Origin: Oscillospiraceae bacterium | GTDB lineage: Bacteria > Bacillota > Clostridia > Oscillospirales > Oscillospiraceae | Length of the DNA: 35,539 bases | Direction: 5' to 3' | NCBI GenBank assembly: GCA_020025275.1 | Contig: JAHHSI010000023.1 | Location: 1 to 35,539, forward strand | Shown here: positions 1 through 7,189 of the stretch, piece after piece | How the letters are laid out: each line of letters begins with the position of its first letter | Numbering within the stretch: position 1 is the stretch's first letter | Program-made: the position numbers and the translations under genes | The notes under the pieces: generated by a model | Database searches by the model: none | Told to the model about the DNA's origin: nothing | Seen by the model: the letters and a program-made list of their open reading frames with translations, nothing else

Positions 1-381
1 GCTGCACCATGGGATAGAGAGCGGCTGATCCATATGGATTATGCGGAATATGAGGTGTGGATTCAAATGGCGAATACGGCACGAAAAAACTATCTCCATG
101 GGAAACTGACTGCGGAACAATTTCTGCGAAAAATCGATGTGCGGAAGGATTTAGAAAGTTATACTGTGGTGCAGCATCCCAAGCCGGAGGTTCGGGAAAC
201 GGAGTGGAGAAAGAATGTAGAGCGGAATCTGGGCTTCGATCCGGAGCGTTCTTATGAAGACTGCATGACTCTTGATCTTGGTCAGAAGAATCCACAGTGG
301 AAAGTAGAAACAACGGAGGAACAGATGAAAGCCGCCAAGGGTGGTTATGAGGGGCTGCGGGAGAAATGCAGAGAACAATAG
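1..381 (+). CDS. C-terminal part of an unrecognised protein (5' truncated by window)
   Basis: The reading frame is open from the first base to the stop at 381. An ATG at 34 exists but has no good ribosome binding site, so the gene most likely begins outside the window. The visible part is hydrophilic and charged, with no membrane segment, signal peptide or motif that I recognise. It carries a YxVWIQMAN segment and a basic, probably helical C-terminal half. It precedes the regulator and ABC genes on the same strand and shares their AT-rich composition, so it may be the tail of a mobile-element gene. That is inference from context only and no function is assigned. Confidence 0.5.
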   Translation, partial: AAPWDRERLIHMDYAEYEVWIQMANTARKNYLHGKLTAEQFLRKIDVRKDLESYTVVQHPKPEVRETEWRKNVERNLGFDPERSYEDCMTLDLGQKNPQWKVETTEEQMKAAKGGYEGLREKCREQ

Positions 382-391
382 AGATTCATTC

Positions 392-419
392 TTGATAATA
401 AAACGAAAAATTGTAATAT
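392..419 (+). promoter_or_regulatory. Sigma-A promoter of the response regulator gene
   Basis: TTGATA at 392-397 and TAATAT at 414-419 are separated by 16 bp, about 40 bp upstream of the response regulator start. A TCTTGAT sequence at 390-396 matches six of seven bases of the TCTTGAC boxes found before the ABC genes. Autoregulation is therefore possible, although only one such box is seen here. Confidence 0.6.
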
Positions 420-456
420 AGATAGTCAAATGCTGTATTGAGGAGGCTGATCTACA

Positions 457-1128
457 ATGAAGACAATCGCCATCATAGATGATGATGTACATATCGGAAA
501 TGTTTTAGAAGAGATCTTACAGAAAGAGGGATATGCAACACTCCGGGCTTATTCCGGAACAGAAGCTCTATACCTTCTGTCACAAAATCAGCCAGATTTG
601 ATCCTGTTGGATCTTATGATGCCGGGGCTTTCCGGCGAGGAGATCCTTCCTCATATTCAAGATACCCCAGTAATTGTCCTCAGTGCCAAAGTGGATGTAC
701 AGGATAAGGTGTCCCTTTTACTTGGCGGTGCTGCGGATTATGTGACCAAGCCTTTTGATACCAAAGAGTTGTTGGCCCGTATCGCTGTACAGCTTCGCAA
801 TGCCACAAAGTGTCATGGGAGAAAAGTTCTACACTGTGGAGATCTAAAACTGGATGACAGTTCCATGTCCGTTTCCGTCTGTGATACACCGATTTCTCTA
901 ACCAGAACGGAGTACGCCATTCTAAAGCTCCTGATGCAGAACCCATCACAAGTCCTATCGAAAGGTGTTCTGCTTGATCGAATCAGTTTAGACACACCGG
1001 ACTGTACGGAGCGTTCCCTAAAGCAGCATATCTCCAACCTTCGTAAAAAATTGCAGGAGGTTGGAGGGAGAGACTATATTGAAACTGTTTGGGGTATTGG
1101 ATTTCAGTTGACAGAGAAAAAATCTTGA
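457..1128 (+). CDS. OmpR/PhoB-family response regulator
   Basis: A two-domain transcription factor of 223 residues, the usual length for the family. The receiver domain (about 1-115) has the acidic pair D8/D9, phospho-acceptor D52 in LILLDLMMPG, S76 and the invariant K98 in TKPF. The C-terminal winged helix (about 125-220) ends with the typical ETVWGIGFQL segment. A GAGGAGG-type ribosome binding site precedes the ATG. It is first in a regulator - ABC - permease - permease - kinase series, the order of peptide-antibiotic sensing systems of the Bcr, Cpr and Lan types. The partner kinase is almost certainly the one at 3749-4633. The likely target is the ABC promoter just downstream, where the repeated TCTTGAC boxes begin inside this gene's own stop codon. 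Confidence 0.93.
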   Translation: MKTIAIIDDDVHIGNVLEEILQKEGYATLRAYSGTEALYLLSQNQPDLILLDLMMPGLSGEEILPHIQDTPVIVLSAKVDVQDKVSLLLGGAADYVTKPFDTKELLARIAVQLRNATKCHGRKVLHCGDLKLDDSSMSVSVCDTPISLTRTEYAILKLLMQNPSQVLSKGVLLDRISLDTPDCTERSLKQHISNLRKKLQEVGGRDYIETVWGIGFQLTEKKS

Positions 1129-1188
1129 CCAAATCTTGACGATTATCTTGACCACTTTCTTGACCTTTACCTGTTAAATTAAAGGTCA
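1123..1188 (+). promoter_or_regulatory. Four-box response-regulator operator and promoter of the ABC operon
   Basis: TCTTGAC occurs four times, at 1123-1129, 1134-1140, 1146-1152 and 1158-1164, with 11, 12 and 12 bp periods. This places the boxes about one helical turn apart, as OmpR-family dimers need. The best -10 is TTAAAT at 1174-1179, with no correctly spaced -35. If transcription starts near 1186, the last two TCT triplets fall at about -40 and -28, close to the TCT-N8-TCT arrangement of nisin-type promoters bound by NisR. A perfect inverted repeat, TGACCTTTA (1161-1169) and TAAAGGTCA (1180-1188), brackets the -10. This indicates an activator-dependent, tightly controlled promoter. Confidence 0.7.
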
Positions 1189-1206
1189 TCAAAGGAGGCA
1201 GTAAAT

Positions 1207-2121
1207 ATGGACTATGTTTTAGAAACAAATAATCTGACAAAAAACTATGGAAAATTCCGGGCATTGCAGGGACTGACTATGCACATCCCTCAAGGCTCTA
1301 TCTACGGCTTTGTAGGCAAAAATGGAGCCGGAAAAACCACGCTGATCCGTCTGATCTGCGGCTTACAAACACCCACCAGTGGCACTTATTCGCTGTATGG
1401 GATTGATTCCAAACAAAAAGAGATTAAGAAATCTCGCCGCCGCATGGGTGCGGTAGTGGAAACACCTGCGATCTATATGGAAATGACTGCAAAAGAAAAC
1501 CTCAAGCAGCAGTCTCTGATTTTGGGACTTCCGTCCTACGATGGACTGGATGATCTATTGAAGCTGGTGGGTTTGGAGAATACTGGGAAGAAGAAAGCCA
1601 AAAACTTCTCACTTGGTATGCGTCAGCGCCTTGGAATTGCAATCGCACTGGTAGGTGATCCGGACTTTCTGGTTTTGGATGAACCAATCAACGGACTTGA
1701 TCCACAAGGCATTATTGAGATCCGAGAACTGATTTTAAAGCTCAACCGAGAACAAAATATTACCGTGCTGATTTCCAGTCACATTCTGGATGAGCTTTCC
1801 CGCCTTGCTACCCACTATGGCATCATTGATGGCGGCTGCATGGTGAAGGAGCTGAGTGCCGGAGAACTGGAAGCTGCTTGCCGTAAGAAGGTACACATCA
1901 CGGTCACAAACACAACGCCACTTTGCACCGTACTGGATGAACTGGGAGTGGAATACAAGGTAGCTTCTCAAACGGAAGCCGATATTTTCGCAAAGGTCAA
2001 TGTGTCTCAGTTGGCTCAGAAGCTCTCTCCATATGGCTGTGAGATCCTCTCTATGCAGGAGCAGGACGAAAGTCTGGAGGGTTACTATATGAGCTTGGTG
2101 GGAGGTGGCAGAAATGCGTAA
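1207..2121 (+). CDS. ABC transporter ATPase, BcrA/LanF-like (peptide antibiotic resistance)
   Basis: ATP-hydrolysing subunit of a predicted peptide-antibiotic exporter or immunity transporter, 304 residues. Visible motifs are Walker A GKNGAGKTT at 37-45, the signature FSLGMRQR at 134-141, Walker B FLVLDEP at 154-160 and an H-loop in SSHILDE. The ~85-residue C-terminal extension is usual for the BcrA type and contacts the permeases. AAAGGAGG precedes the ATG at good spacing. The gene overlaps the start of the first permease, so stoichiometric translation is likely. Expression is probably driven by the regulator acting on the TCTTGAC boxes upstream. Bacitracin, lantibiotics and host cationic peptides are all plausible substrates, and the sequence alone does not decide between them. 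Confidence 0.93.
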   Translation: MDYVLETNNLTKNYGKFRALQGLTMHIPQGSIYGFVGKNGAGKTTLIRLICGLQTPTSGTYSLYGIDSKQKEIKKSRRRMGAVVETPAIYMEMTAKENLKQQSLILGLPSYDGLDDLLKLVGLENTGKKKAKNFSLGMRQRLGIAIALVGDPDFLVLDEPINGLDPQGIIEIRELILKLNREQNITVLISSHILDELSRLATHYGIIDGGCMVKELSAGELEAACRKKVHITVTNTTPLCTVLDELGVEYKVASQTEADIFAKVNVSQLAQKLSPYGCEILSMQEQDESLEGYYMSLVGGGRNA

Positions 2122-2959
2122 TCTGATATCTGCCAATTTTGCCAAACTTAAAAAAGATAAATTCTTTTGGTTTGCGTTTTTTCTGATGTTTTCTTGGTCG
2201 ACAATACAGCTTCTTGCACCACTGATCGAAGCCGTACAAAACCCTGATTTCGAACTTCCCACCTTGGATGCGCTGTTTGTTCAATATTATCCTCTTATTG
2301 GCGGCTTGTGTGCGATCCTGACCGGACTATTTATTGGCAGAGAGTATAGTGACGGAACCATACGGAACAAAGTCATTGCAGGCCATTCCAGATCGGTGAT
2401 CTATTTGTCCAACTTTGTGGTGAGCACTGCTGCCGGGTGGTTTCTGAATATTGCATGGATCATTCCCATGCTTCTAATTGGGATTCCCTGTTTTGGTATG
2501 TTTTCAAGCCCTTTTACCATAGCTGCCTATACACTTGTCTCCCTTCTTATGATTGCGGCACTTACGGCTGTGTTTTCTGTTTTTGCAATGCTGATCACGA
2601 ACAAAACAAATTCGAGCATTTCCATTATCTGTGCATTTCTATTTGTGTTGATGTTGGGCAGTGCGTGTTATAATCAGCTGTGTGAGCCGGAAATCATTCG
2701 AGGCGGGGATATCGTTGTTGAAGAAGACGGAAATGTAAGTATGGAAAAGCTGGAGCCTCAAAACAATCCGGCCTATGTCAGCGGAAATACACGCAAGATT
2801 CTTACCTTTGTCAGAGACTTTTTGCCTACTGGGCAAGCAATCCAGATGGCAAACGAAGAAAAGATTGATCCGCCGATCATGCTCCTATATTCCTCAGTGA
2901 TTATTGTGCTGTCCACCTATATAGGAATCATAGTATTCCGAAAAAAAGACTTGAAGTAA
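2114..2959 (+). CDS. ABC-2 type permease, first subunit
   Basis: Membrane subunit of the adjacent ABC system, 281 residues with about six hydrophobic segments. I chose the ATG at 2114 (MRNLISANF) over a GTG at 2105 because GGAGG at 2101-2105 sits 8 bases before the ATG, and the next gene begins in the same way. After the first membrane segments comes a GREYSDGTIRNKVIAGHSR cytoplasmic coupling segment, typical of BcrB-like and related permeases. A larger soluble loop of about 45 residues near position 190-235 contains an acidic stretch and may face outward. The protein ends RKKDLK, as does its neighbour. The pair probably forms a heterodimer fed by the ATPase. Confidence 0.88.
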   Translation: MRNLISANFAKLKKDKFFWFAFFLMFSWSTIQLLAPLIEAVQNPDFELPTLDALFVQYYPLIGGLCAILTGLFIGREYSDGTIRNKVIAGHSRSVIYLSNFVVSTAAGWFLNIAWIIPMLLIGIPCFGMFSSPFTIAAYTLVSLLMIAALTAVFSVFAMLITNKTNSSISIICAFLFVLMLGSACYNQLCEPEIIRGGDIVVEEDGNVSMEKLEPQNNPAYVSGNTRKILTFVRDFLPTGQAIQMANEEKIDPPIMLLYSSVIIVLSTYIGIIVFRKKDLK

Positions 2960-2972
2960 GGAGGTGGACAGC

Positions 2973-3737
2973 ATGCGTAATCTGCTTCGGGCTAACTTTC
3001 AACGTCTGATGAAAAGCAGGATTTTCTGGATTGGCTTATTTGCAACGATCGGATATGTTTTATTTCTTCTGTTGATGAACTATATTGAATTTCGTTCGCA
3101 TGTAAGTGATTCAATAATGTCGGTAAATTGGTATATATTAAGTCCTTTCTCGATCCTTAGCCTTTTTTGCCCTGTTTTTTGCAGTATGTATATCGGAACG
3201 GAATATAGCGATGCTACGATGCGTAACCTTATAATTGTTGGACATACCAAAAGAGCTATTTATACGGCAAATTTTTTGACGGTCAGTTTTGCATGTGTTG
3301 TGATTGCCGTTTGCACGAGCTTGTTTGCAGCATTGGTCGATCGTCTGCTTTTCGGCTGGAATATGGTATATCCGATGCAGTTTGTTTTGTACTATTTTAG
3401 CGGATTACTCATGCTGATAGCAACGTCAAGTCTTTTCACATTCATGGCAATGCTTATCAGTAACAAAGCAAGCTCAGTTTTAGTCTGTGTATTGATGTTG
3501 ATCGCGAGTTTCGTTCTGGAGACCGTTATAAGATCACGGATTTTCAATGCAGAAGCCATATACTCTGAAGTTGGATTGTTAGTATTTTTATATGATTGCA
3601 TACCTATGGGACAATGCTTTCAGCTCACAAGTGGGATGGTATTTCATCCTTTTCGGCTACCGATATACTCGCTGCTCTTTATCTCAGCAACCATTGGATG
3701 TGGTATTGTGTTTTTTGAGAAAAAAGACTTGAAATAA
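2973..3737 (+). CDS. ABC-2 type permease, second subunit
   Basis: Paralogue of the preceding permease, 254 residues and six likely membrane segments. The ATG at 2973 is preceded by AAGGAGG at 2958-2964; a GTG at 2964 lies inside that site and is rejected. It shares the MRN-L-ANF start, the GTEYSDATMRNLIIVGHTKRA coupling segment and the EKKDLK end with the first subunit, so the two genes arose by duplication. It lacks the large soluble loop of the first permease. Codon choice (many TTA, ATA and TTT codons) and AT-richness are strongest here, unlike the GC-rich chromosome to the right, and support horizontal transfer of the module. Confidence 0.87.
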   Translation: MRNLLRANFQRLMKSRIFWIGLFATIGYVLFLLLMNYIEFRSHVSDSIMSVNWYILSPFSILSLFCPVFCSMYIGTEYSDATMRNLIIVGHTKRAIYTANFLTVSFACVVIAVCTSLFAALVDRLLFGWNMVYPMQFVLYYFSGLLMLIATSSLFTFMAMLISNKASSVLVCVLMLIASFVLETVIRSRIFNAEAIYSEVGLLVFLYDCIPMGQCFQLTSGMVFHPFRLPIYSLLFISATIGCGIVFFEKKDLK

Positions 3738-3748
3738 GGAAAAGGGAT

Positions 3749-4633
3749 GTGAAGAAGATGTTCCTATGGATACTGTGCGGTGTACTGACTATTCTTGTAC
3801 TACTGCTGGTCATGAAAATATTAATTCTTAAAAAAGGCATCAACGATGTATGTGTATCCTTCCGGGAACATCTTTCTTCTGATACGAATACGCTGATTTC
3901 CGTTTCTTCCGGTGACCGGCAAATTAAAAAACTGGCGGCTGAAATCAATGTGCAGCTCCGCCAGCTGCGGAAAGAAAGGCTTCGGTTTCAGAACGGTGAC
4001 AGAGAACTGAAAGAAGCGGTCACAAATATCTCCCATGACCTGCGAACACCGTTAACAGCAATCTGCGGCTATCTGGATTTATTGAAGCGTGAGGACAAGA
4101 ATGAAACAGCTCAGAGGTATCTCAGCCAAATCGAAGAAAGAACCGATGCCATGAAGTCCCTCACCGAGGAGCTGTTCCGTTACAGTGTCATTCGTACAGA
4201 AGAAGACCTTATCCCCGAAAAGCTAAACCTTTGCCGAGTGCTTGAGGATAATCTTCTTTCTTTTTATGGTGTTATGCAGGAAAAAGGCATCGTCCCGAAG
4301 ATCTCGCTCCCGGAAGAACCTGTCTGGAGAATGCTGGACAAGGCGGCGCTGAACCGTATTTTCTCCAACATCGTCAATAATGCTGTCAAGTATTCTGATG
4401 GTGATCTTACCGTAGATCTGACAACAGAGGGGACGATCACCTTTTCTAACAAGGCGAAATCCTTAACGTCAGTGGAAGTAGGTCGGCTGTTTGACCGCTT
4501 TTTTACTGTGGAATCCGGACGAAGTTCCACAGGGCTTGGACTGTCCATTGCCAAGATATTGACAGAGAAATCCGGAGGCCAGATTGCAGCGGAATATCAT
4601 GAGGAGCGACTATATATCAAAATACAATTATGA
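3749..4633 (+). CDS. Membrane sensor histidine kinase
   Basis: Partner kinase of the response regulator, 294 residues. One strong N-terminal membrane helix (about 5-27) is seen, with no sizeable extracellular domain. Ligand sensing may therefore be through the membrane or through the transporter itself, as in Bce-like systems (inference). The H-box SHDLRTPLTAI has its histidine at 96. The N-box NRIFSNIVNNAVKYS, a short F region (LFDRFF) and the G2 box STGLGLSIAK follow, so the catalytic core is intact. The GTG at 3749 has AGGA eight bases upstream; an ATG at 3758 is the alternative start. It lies 11 bp after the second permease and closes the operon. Confidence 0.9.
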   Translation: MKKMFLWILCGVLTILVLLLVMKILILKKGINDVCVSFREHLSSDTNTLISVSSGDRQIKKLAAEINVQLRQLRKERLRFQNGDRELKEAVTNISHDLRTPLTAICGYLDLLKREDKNETAQRYLSQIEERTDAMKSLTEELFRYSVIRTEEDLIPEKLNLCRVLEDNLLSFYGVMQEKGIVPKISLPEEPVWRMLDKAALNRIFSNIVNNAVKYSDGDLTVDLTTEGTITFSNKAKSLTSVEVGRLFDRFFTVESGRSSTGLGLSIAKILTEKSGGQIAAEYHEERLYIKIQL

Positions 4634-4676
4634 GACTGGTTATTTTGACCGGATAGCATAATAGAAAAAAGAGGTA

Positions 4677-4706
4677 AACCCCAGCTGTAACAATACAGCT
4701 GGGGTT
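4677..4706. terminator. Strong hairpin between the ABC/kinase operon and putP
   Basis: AACCCCAGCTGT (4677-4688) and ACAGCTGGGGTT (4695-4706) form a perfect 12-bp stem with a 6-nt loop. On the minus strand six T residues (plus A4665-4670) follow six bases after the stem. On the plus strand there is no T tract. It probably ends transcripts from one or both converging operons. It also marks where the AT-rich composition stops. Confidence 0.55.
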
Positions 4707-4836
4707 ACTAGTACCATATCAACTTGCCCTCGGTTCACTTCGTGTCCCTATGGATATTCGACCTACGGACGGCACTGTTTTTGATTCTTTCACTCTGTAA
4801 AGCCTGTGTACCTGCACTGCTCTTTCCCTGCCGCAC

Positions 4837-6384
4837 TTATTTCTCACGGCACGCAGCACTGACCTTGTGGAATGTCCGGACGGTATCCTCCTCCGGCTTT
4901 CCGGTGAGCAGGGAGACAACTACGATGCACACCACCGCCACCAGGAACGACGGCAGCAGCTCATAGATGTCCCAGAAACCGCCCAGAGGACGTACCATAT
5001 AGTGCCACACGAACACCATGATGCCGCCGCTGATCATCCCGGCCAGTGCCCCCCAGCGATTGGCCCGCTTCCAGAAGAGCGCCGCCAGCATCACCGGAGC
5101 GAAGGTGGCCCCGAAGCCGGCCCACGCAAAGGAGACGATCCCAAAGACGGAGCTATTGGGGTTGCGTGCAATAAACATGGCCACAGCGGAGATGGCAACA
5201 ACCGTGCCACGAGCCACCCACATGGTGGTTTTCTCCGACATCTTCACACCGAACACCTGGCGGATCAGATCCTCCGACACACTGGAAGAAGCTGCCAGCA
5301 GCTGGGAGTCGGCCGTGGACATGGTGGACGCCAAGATTCCCGCCAGAATCAGGCCCGCTACCAGCGCCGCCGCAACACCATGGTGACTCAGAAGATTGGC
5401 AATCTGGACAATGACCGCCTCCGCCGCCGAAGCATTATCAAAGGTAACGATGCTGCCGGTCTTGGAAACCGAATAGCCTACAAGGCCGATGATCACGGCC
5501 ACCGCCATGGAAATGACCACCCAGATGGAACCGATCCGGCGGGAGGTCTTGACCTTTTTGGGGTCCGAAATCCCCATAAAACGCAACAGGATATGGGGCA
5601 TCCCAAAATAGCCCAGTCCCCACGCCATGGTGGAGATGATGCTGATCACGCTGTAGGGTCCGGATTCCCCCGTTTTGATGTTGCCCACTTCCGTCATACT
5701 CAGATAGCCGGGAATGGCCTTGGCATTTTCACACACCGCATCCCAGCCGCCCGCCACGCTGATGCCAAAGACCAGCACAATAACGAGGGCAATGCTCATC
5801 ACGATACTCTGGATCAGGTCCGTGGTCGAAACGGCCAGAAAACCGCCCATGATCGTATAGAGGATGATCACGGCTGCACCCACGACCATCGTCGTCATAT
5901 AGTCAAAGCCAAACAGGCTGTGGAACAGCTTACCTACGGCCGCAAAGCCGGATGCCGTATAGGGGATGAAAAAGACGAGGATCAACACGGCAGCGATCCC
6001 CAGCAGGACCTTCCCGTTGTCCCGGAAACGCTTGGAGATGAACTCCGGCAGAGTGATGGCGTTGATCTCCTCAGAGTAGATCCGCAGCCGCTTTGCCACC
6101 AGCAGCCAGTTCAGATAGGTCCCCACCGCCAAACCGATGGCCGTCCACGCGGCATTGGCCACGCCGGTGAAATACGCCACGCCGGGCAGTCCCATCAGCA
6201 GCCATGAACTCATATCACTGGCCTCGGCACTCATGGCCGTGACCACCGGCCCCAGACTGCGGCCGCCCAAATAAAACTCACCGCTGCCGCCGGTACTCTT
6301 TTGGGAACAGCGGACCCCCACATAGACCATGCCGATCAGGTAGACAGCAATGGTCAGAACAATACAAATCTGTGCACTATCCAT
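4837..6384 (-). CDS. putP: Sodium:solute symporter, PutP (sodium/proline) type
   Basis: Inner-membrane carrier of 515 residues with about 13 hydrophobic segments, the full length of the SSS family. The first helix is followed by the GGRSLGP segment and SAEASDMSSWLLMGLPG, which matches the PutP sodium-site region (aspartate at 57). Later, ASTMSTADSQLL corresponds to the second sodium-binding segment of PutP. This close agreement supports proline as substrate over other family members, although substrate calls in this family are never certain. The ATG at 6384 has GGAGGAGA just upstream; a GTG at 6405 lies before that site and is rejected. It has its own promoter, with a large palindrome beside the -35. 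Confidence 0.9.
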   Translation of the reverse strand: MDSAQICIVLTIAVYLIGMVYVGVRCSQKSTGGSGEFYLGGRSLGPVVTAMSAEASDMSSWLLMGLPGVAYFTGVANAAWTAIGLAVGTYLNWLLVAKRLRIYSEEINAITLPEFISKRFRDNGKVLLGIAAVLILVFFIPYTASGFAAVGKLFHSLFGFDYMTTMVVGAAVIILYTIMGGFLAVSTTDLIQSIVMSIALVIVLVFGISVAGGWDAVCENAKAIPGYLSMTEVGNIKTGESGPYSVISIISTMAWGLGYFGMPHILLRFMGISDPKKVKTSRRIGSIWVVISMAVAVIIGLVGYSVSKTGSIVTFDNASAAEAVIVQIANLLSHHGVAAALVAGLILAGILASTMSTADSQLLAASSSVSEDLIRQVFGVKMSEKTTMWVARGTVVAISAVAMFIARNPNSSVFGIVSFAWAGFGATFAPVMLAALFWKRANRWGALAGMISGGIMVFVWHYMVRPLGGFWDIYELLPSFLVAVVCIVVVSLLTGKPEEDTVRTFHKVSAACREK

Positions 6385-6430
6385 ACGTAAACTCTCCTCC
6401 CACACAGTTGCTTTCGGATTTGTTAGGCCT

Positions 6431-6459
6431 ACTATACCACAACTTTTTATAGACGTAAA
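6431..6459 (-). promoter_or_regulatory. Promoter of putP
   Basis: Read on the minus strand, TTTACG (6454-6459) and TATAGT (6431-6436) are separated by exactly 17 bp, about 45 bp before the putP ATG. Confidence 0.7.
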
Positions 6460-6463
6460 TAGA

Positions 6464-6497
6464 GAACGCAGTACAGAACGAATTCTGTACTGCGTTC
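6464..6497. promoter_or_regulatory. Perfect 15+15 bp palindrome, candidate operator upstream of putP
   Basis: GAACGCAGTACAGAA (6464-6478) and TTCTGTACTGCGTTC (6483-6497) are exact inverted copies around CGAA. The palindrome ends 5 bp upstream of the putP -35. TetR-family operators are palindromes of this kind, and a TetR gene lies 80 bp away, so it is a natural candidate site. It could instead act as a weak terminator for the TetR gene, but the minus strand has no good T tract after it. Confidence 0.55.
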
Positions 6498-6577
6498 ATT
6501 TGTTTTCCTATTTTCCATTGATTTTTCAATGGTTTTTAAGTAGACGATTACAAGAAACAAAAGTATGTCTCAAAAAA

Positions 6578-7171
6578 TTATTTTTCCCGACGCCGGTATC
6601 CCTCCAAAAAGGTAGGCATCATGAGGGCACCGTAGCGGCTCAGCGCATATTCCCCCTCCACCAAGCACCAGTCGTACATCAGTGCCCGCTCAAACATGGC
6701 ATAGCCCTTTACGATCTCATTGGCCGACAGATCATCTCGCAGTTCGCCCCGCTCCTGCCCCCGCCGCACGATCCGCAGCAGCAGGCGAAAGTAGGTACGG
6801 TTCCTGTCCAGCAGATGCTTCTCCCCGCGGGTCACCAACTGGGAGGACAGGAGGCGGGCCAGCAATTCCAGCGGCACGCTGTTGTCGATCATGGTAAACA
6901 GTTCCCGATTGAGGAACAGCAGCGTCTCCACCGTATCTGTGTCCGGATCCATCTGCTCTTCCAGTTCCTCGTACTTTTCATCGAAAATCAGCGACAGCGT
7001 CTCCAGCAGCGCATCCTTTCCGTCGAAGTAGTGGTAGAAGGACCCTTTGGATGTCCCGGAGGCAGCAATAATGTCCTCTACGGTGGTGTTCTCATACCCC
7101 TGTTCATAGAACAGCTTCCACGCCGCAGAGACGATCCGTCCCTTGGTGTTCCTTCCGTTTTTGCGAGCCAT
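6578..7171 (-). CDS. TetR/AcrR-family transcriptional regulator
   Basis: Ligand-responsive DNA-binding protein of 197 residues. The N-terminal helix-turn-helix (about 10-55) is textbook TetR: AAWKLFYEQGYENTTVEDI, then ASGTSKGSFYHYFDGKDAL. The C-terminal ligand domain is divergent, so the inducer cannot be read. The ATG at 7171 follows AGGAGG by 8 bases. It lies 18 bp after the flippase gene, probably in the same transcript, and directly before putP. The palindrome at 6464-6497 is a plausible operator. Whether it regulates putP, the flippase or itself is inference. Confidence 0.9.
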   Translation of the reverse strand: MARKNGRNTKGRIVSAAWKLFYEQGYENTTVEDIIAASGTSKGSFYHYFDGKDALLETLSLIFDEKYEELEEQMDPDTDTVETLLFLNRELFTMIDNSVPLELLARLLSSQLVTRGEKHLLDRNRTYFRLLLRIVRRGQERGELRDDLSANEIVKGYAMFERALMYDWCLVEGEYALSRYGALMMPTFLEGYRRREK

Positions 7172-7189
7172 CACTCCTACCTCCTCTTC

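Noticed and set aside
4634..4836. Direct or inverted repeat ends marking the exact edge of a mobile element
   Set aside because: Only the terminator-like hairpin is visible; no matching repeat, tRNA gene or integrase is in the window, so no att site can be named.
4867..6207. 446-codon open frame on the plus strand
   Set aside because: It lies antisense to putP, is rich in His, Gln, Arg and Asp, has no membrane or domain pattern, and mirrors the codon bias of the real gene.
6464..6497. Intrinsic terminator of the TetR gene
   Set aside because: The minus-strand sequence after the stem (TCTATTTACG) is not a T tract and already contains the putP -35; an operator reading was preferred, though not proven.
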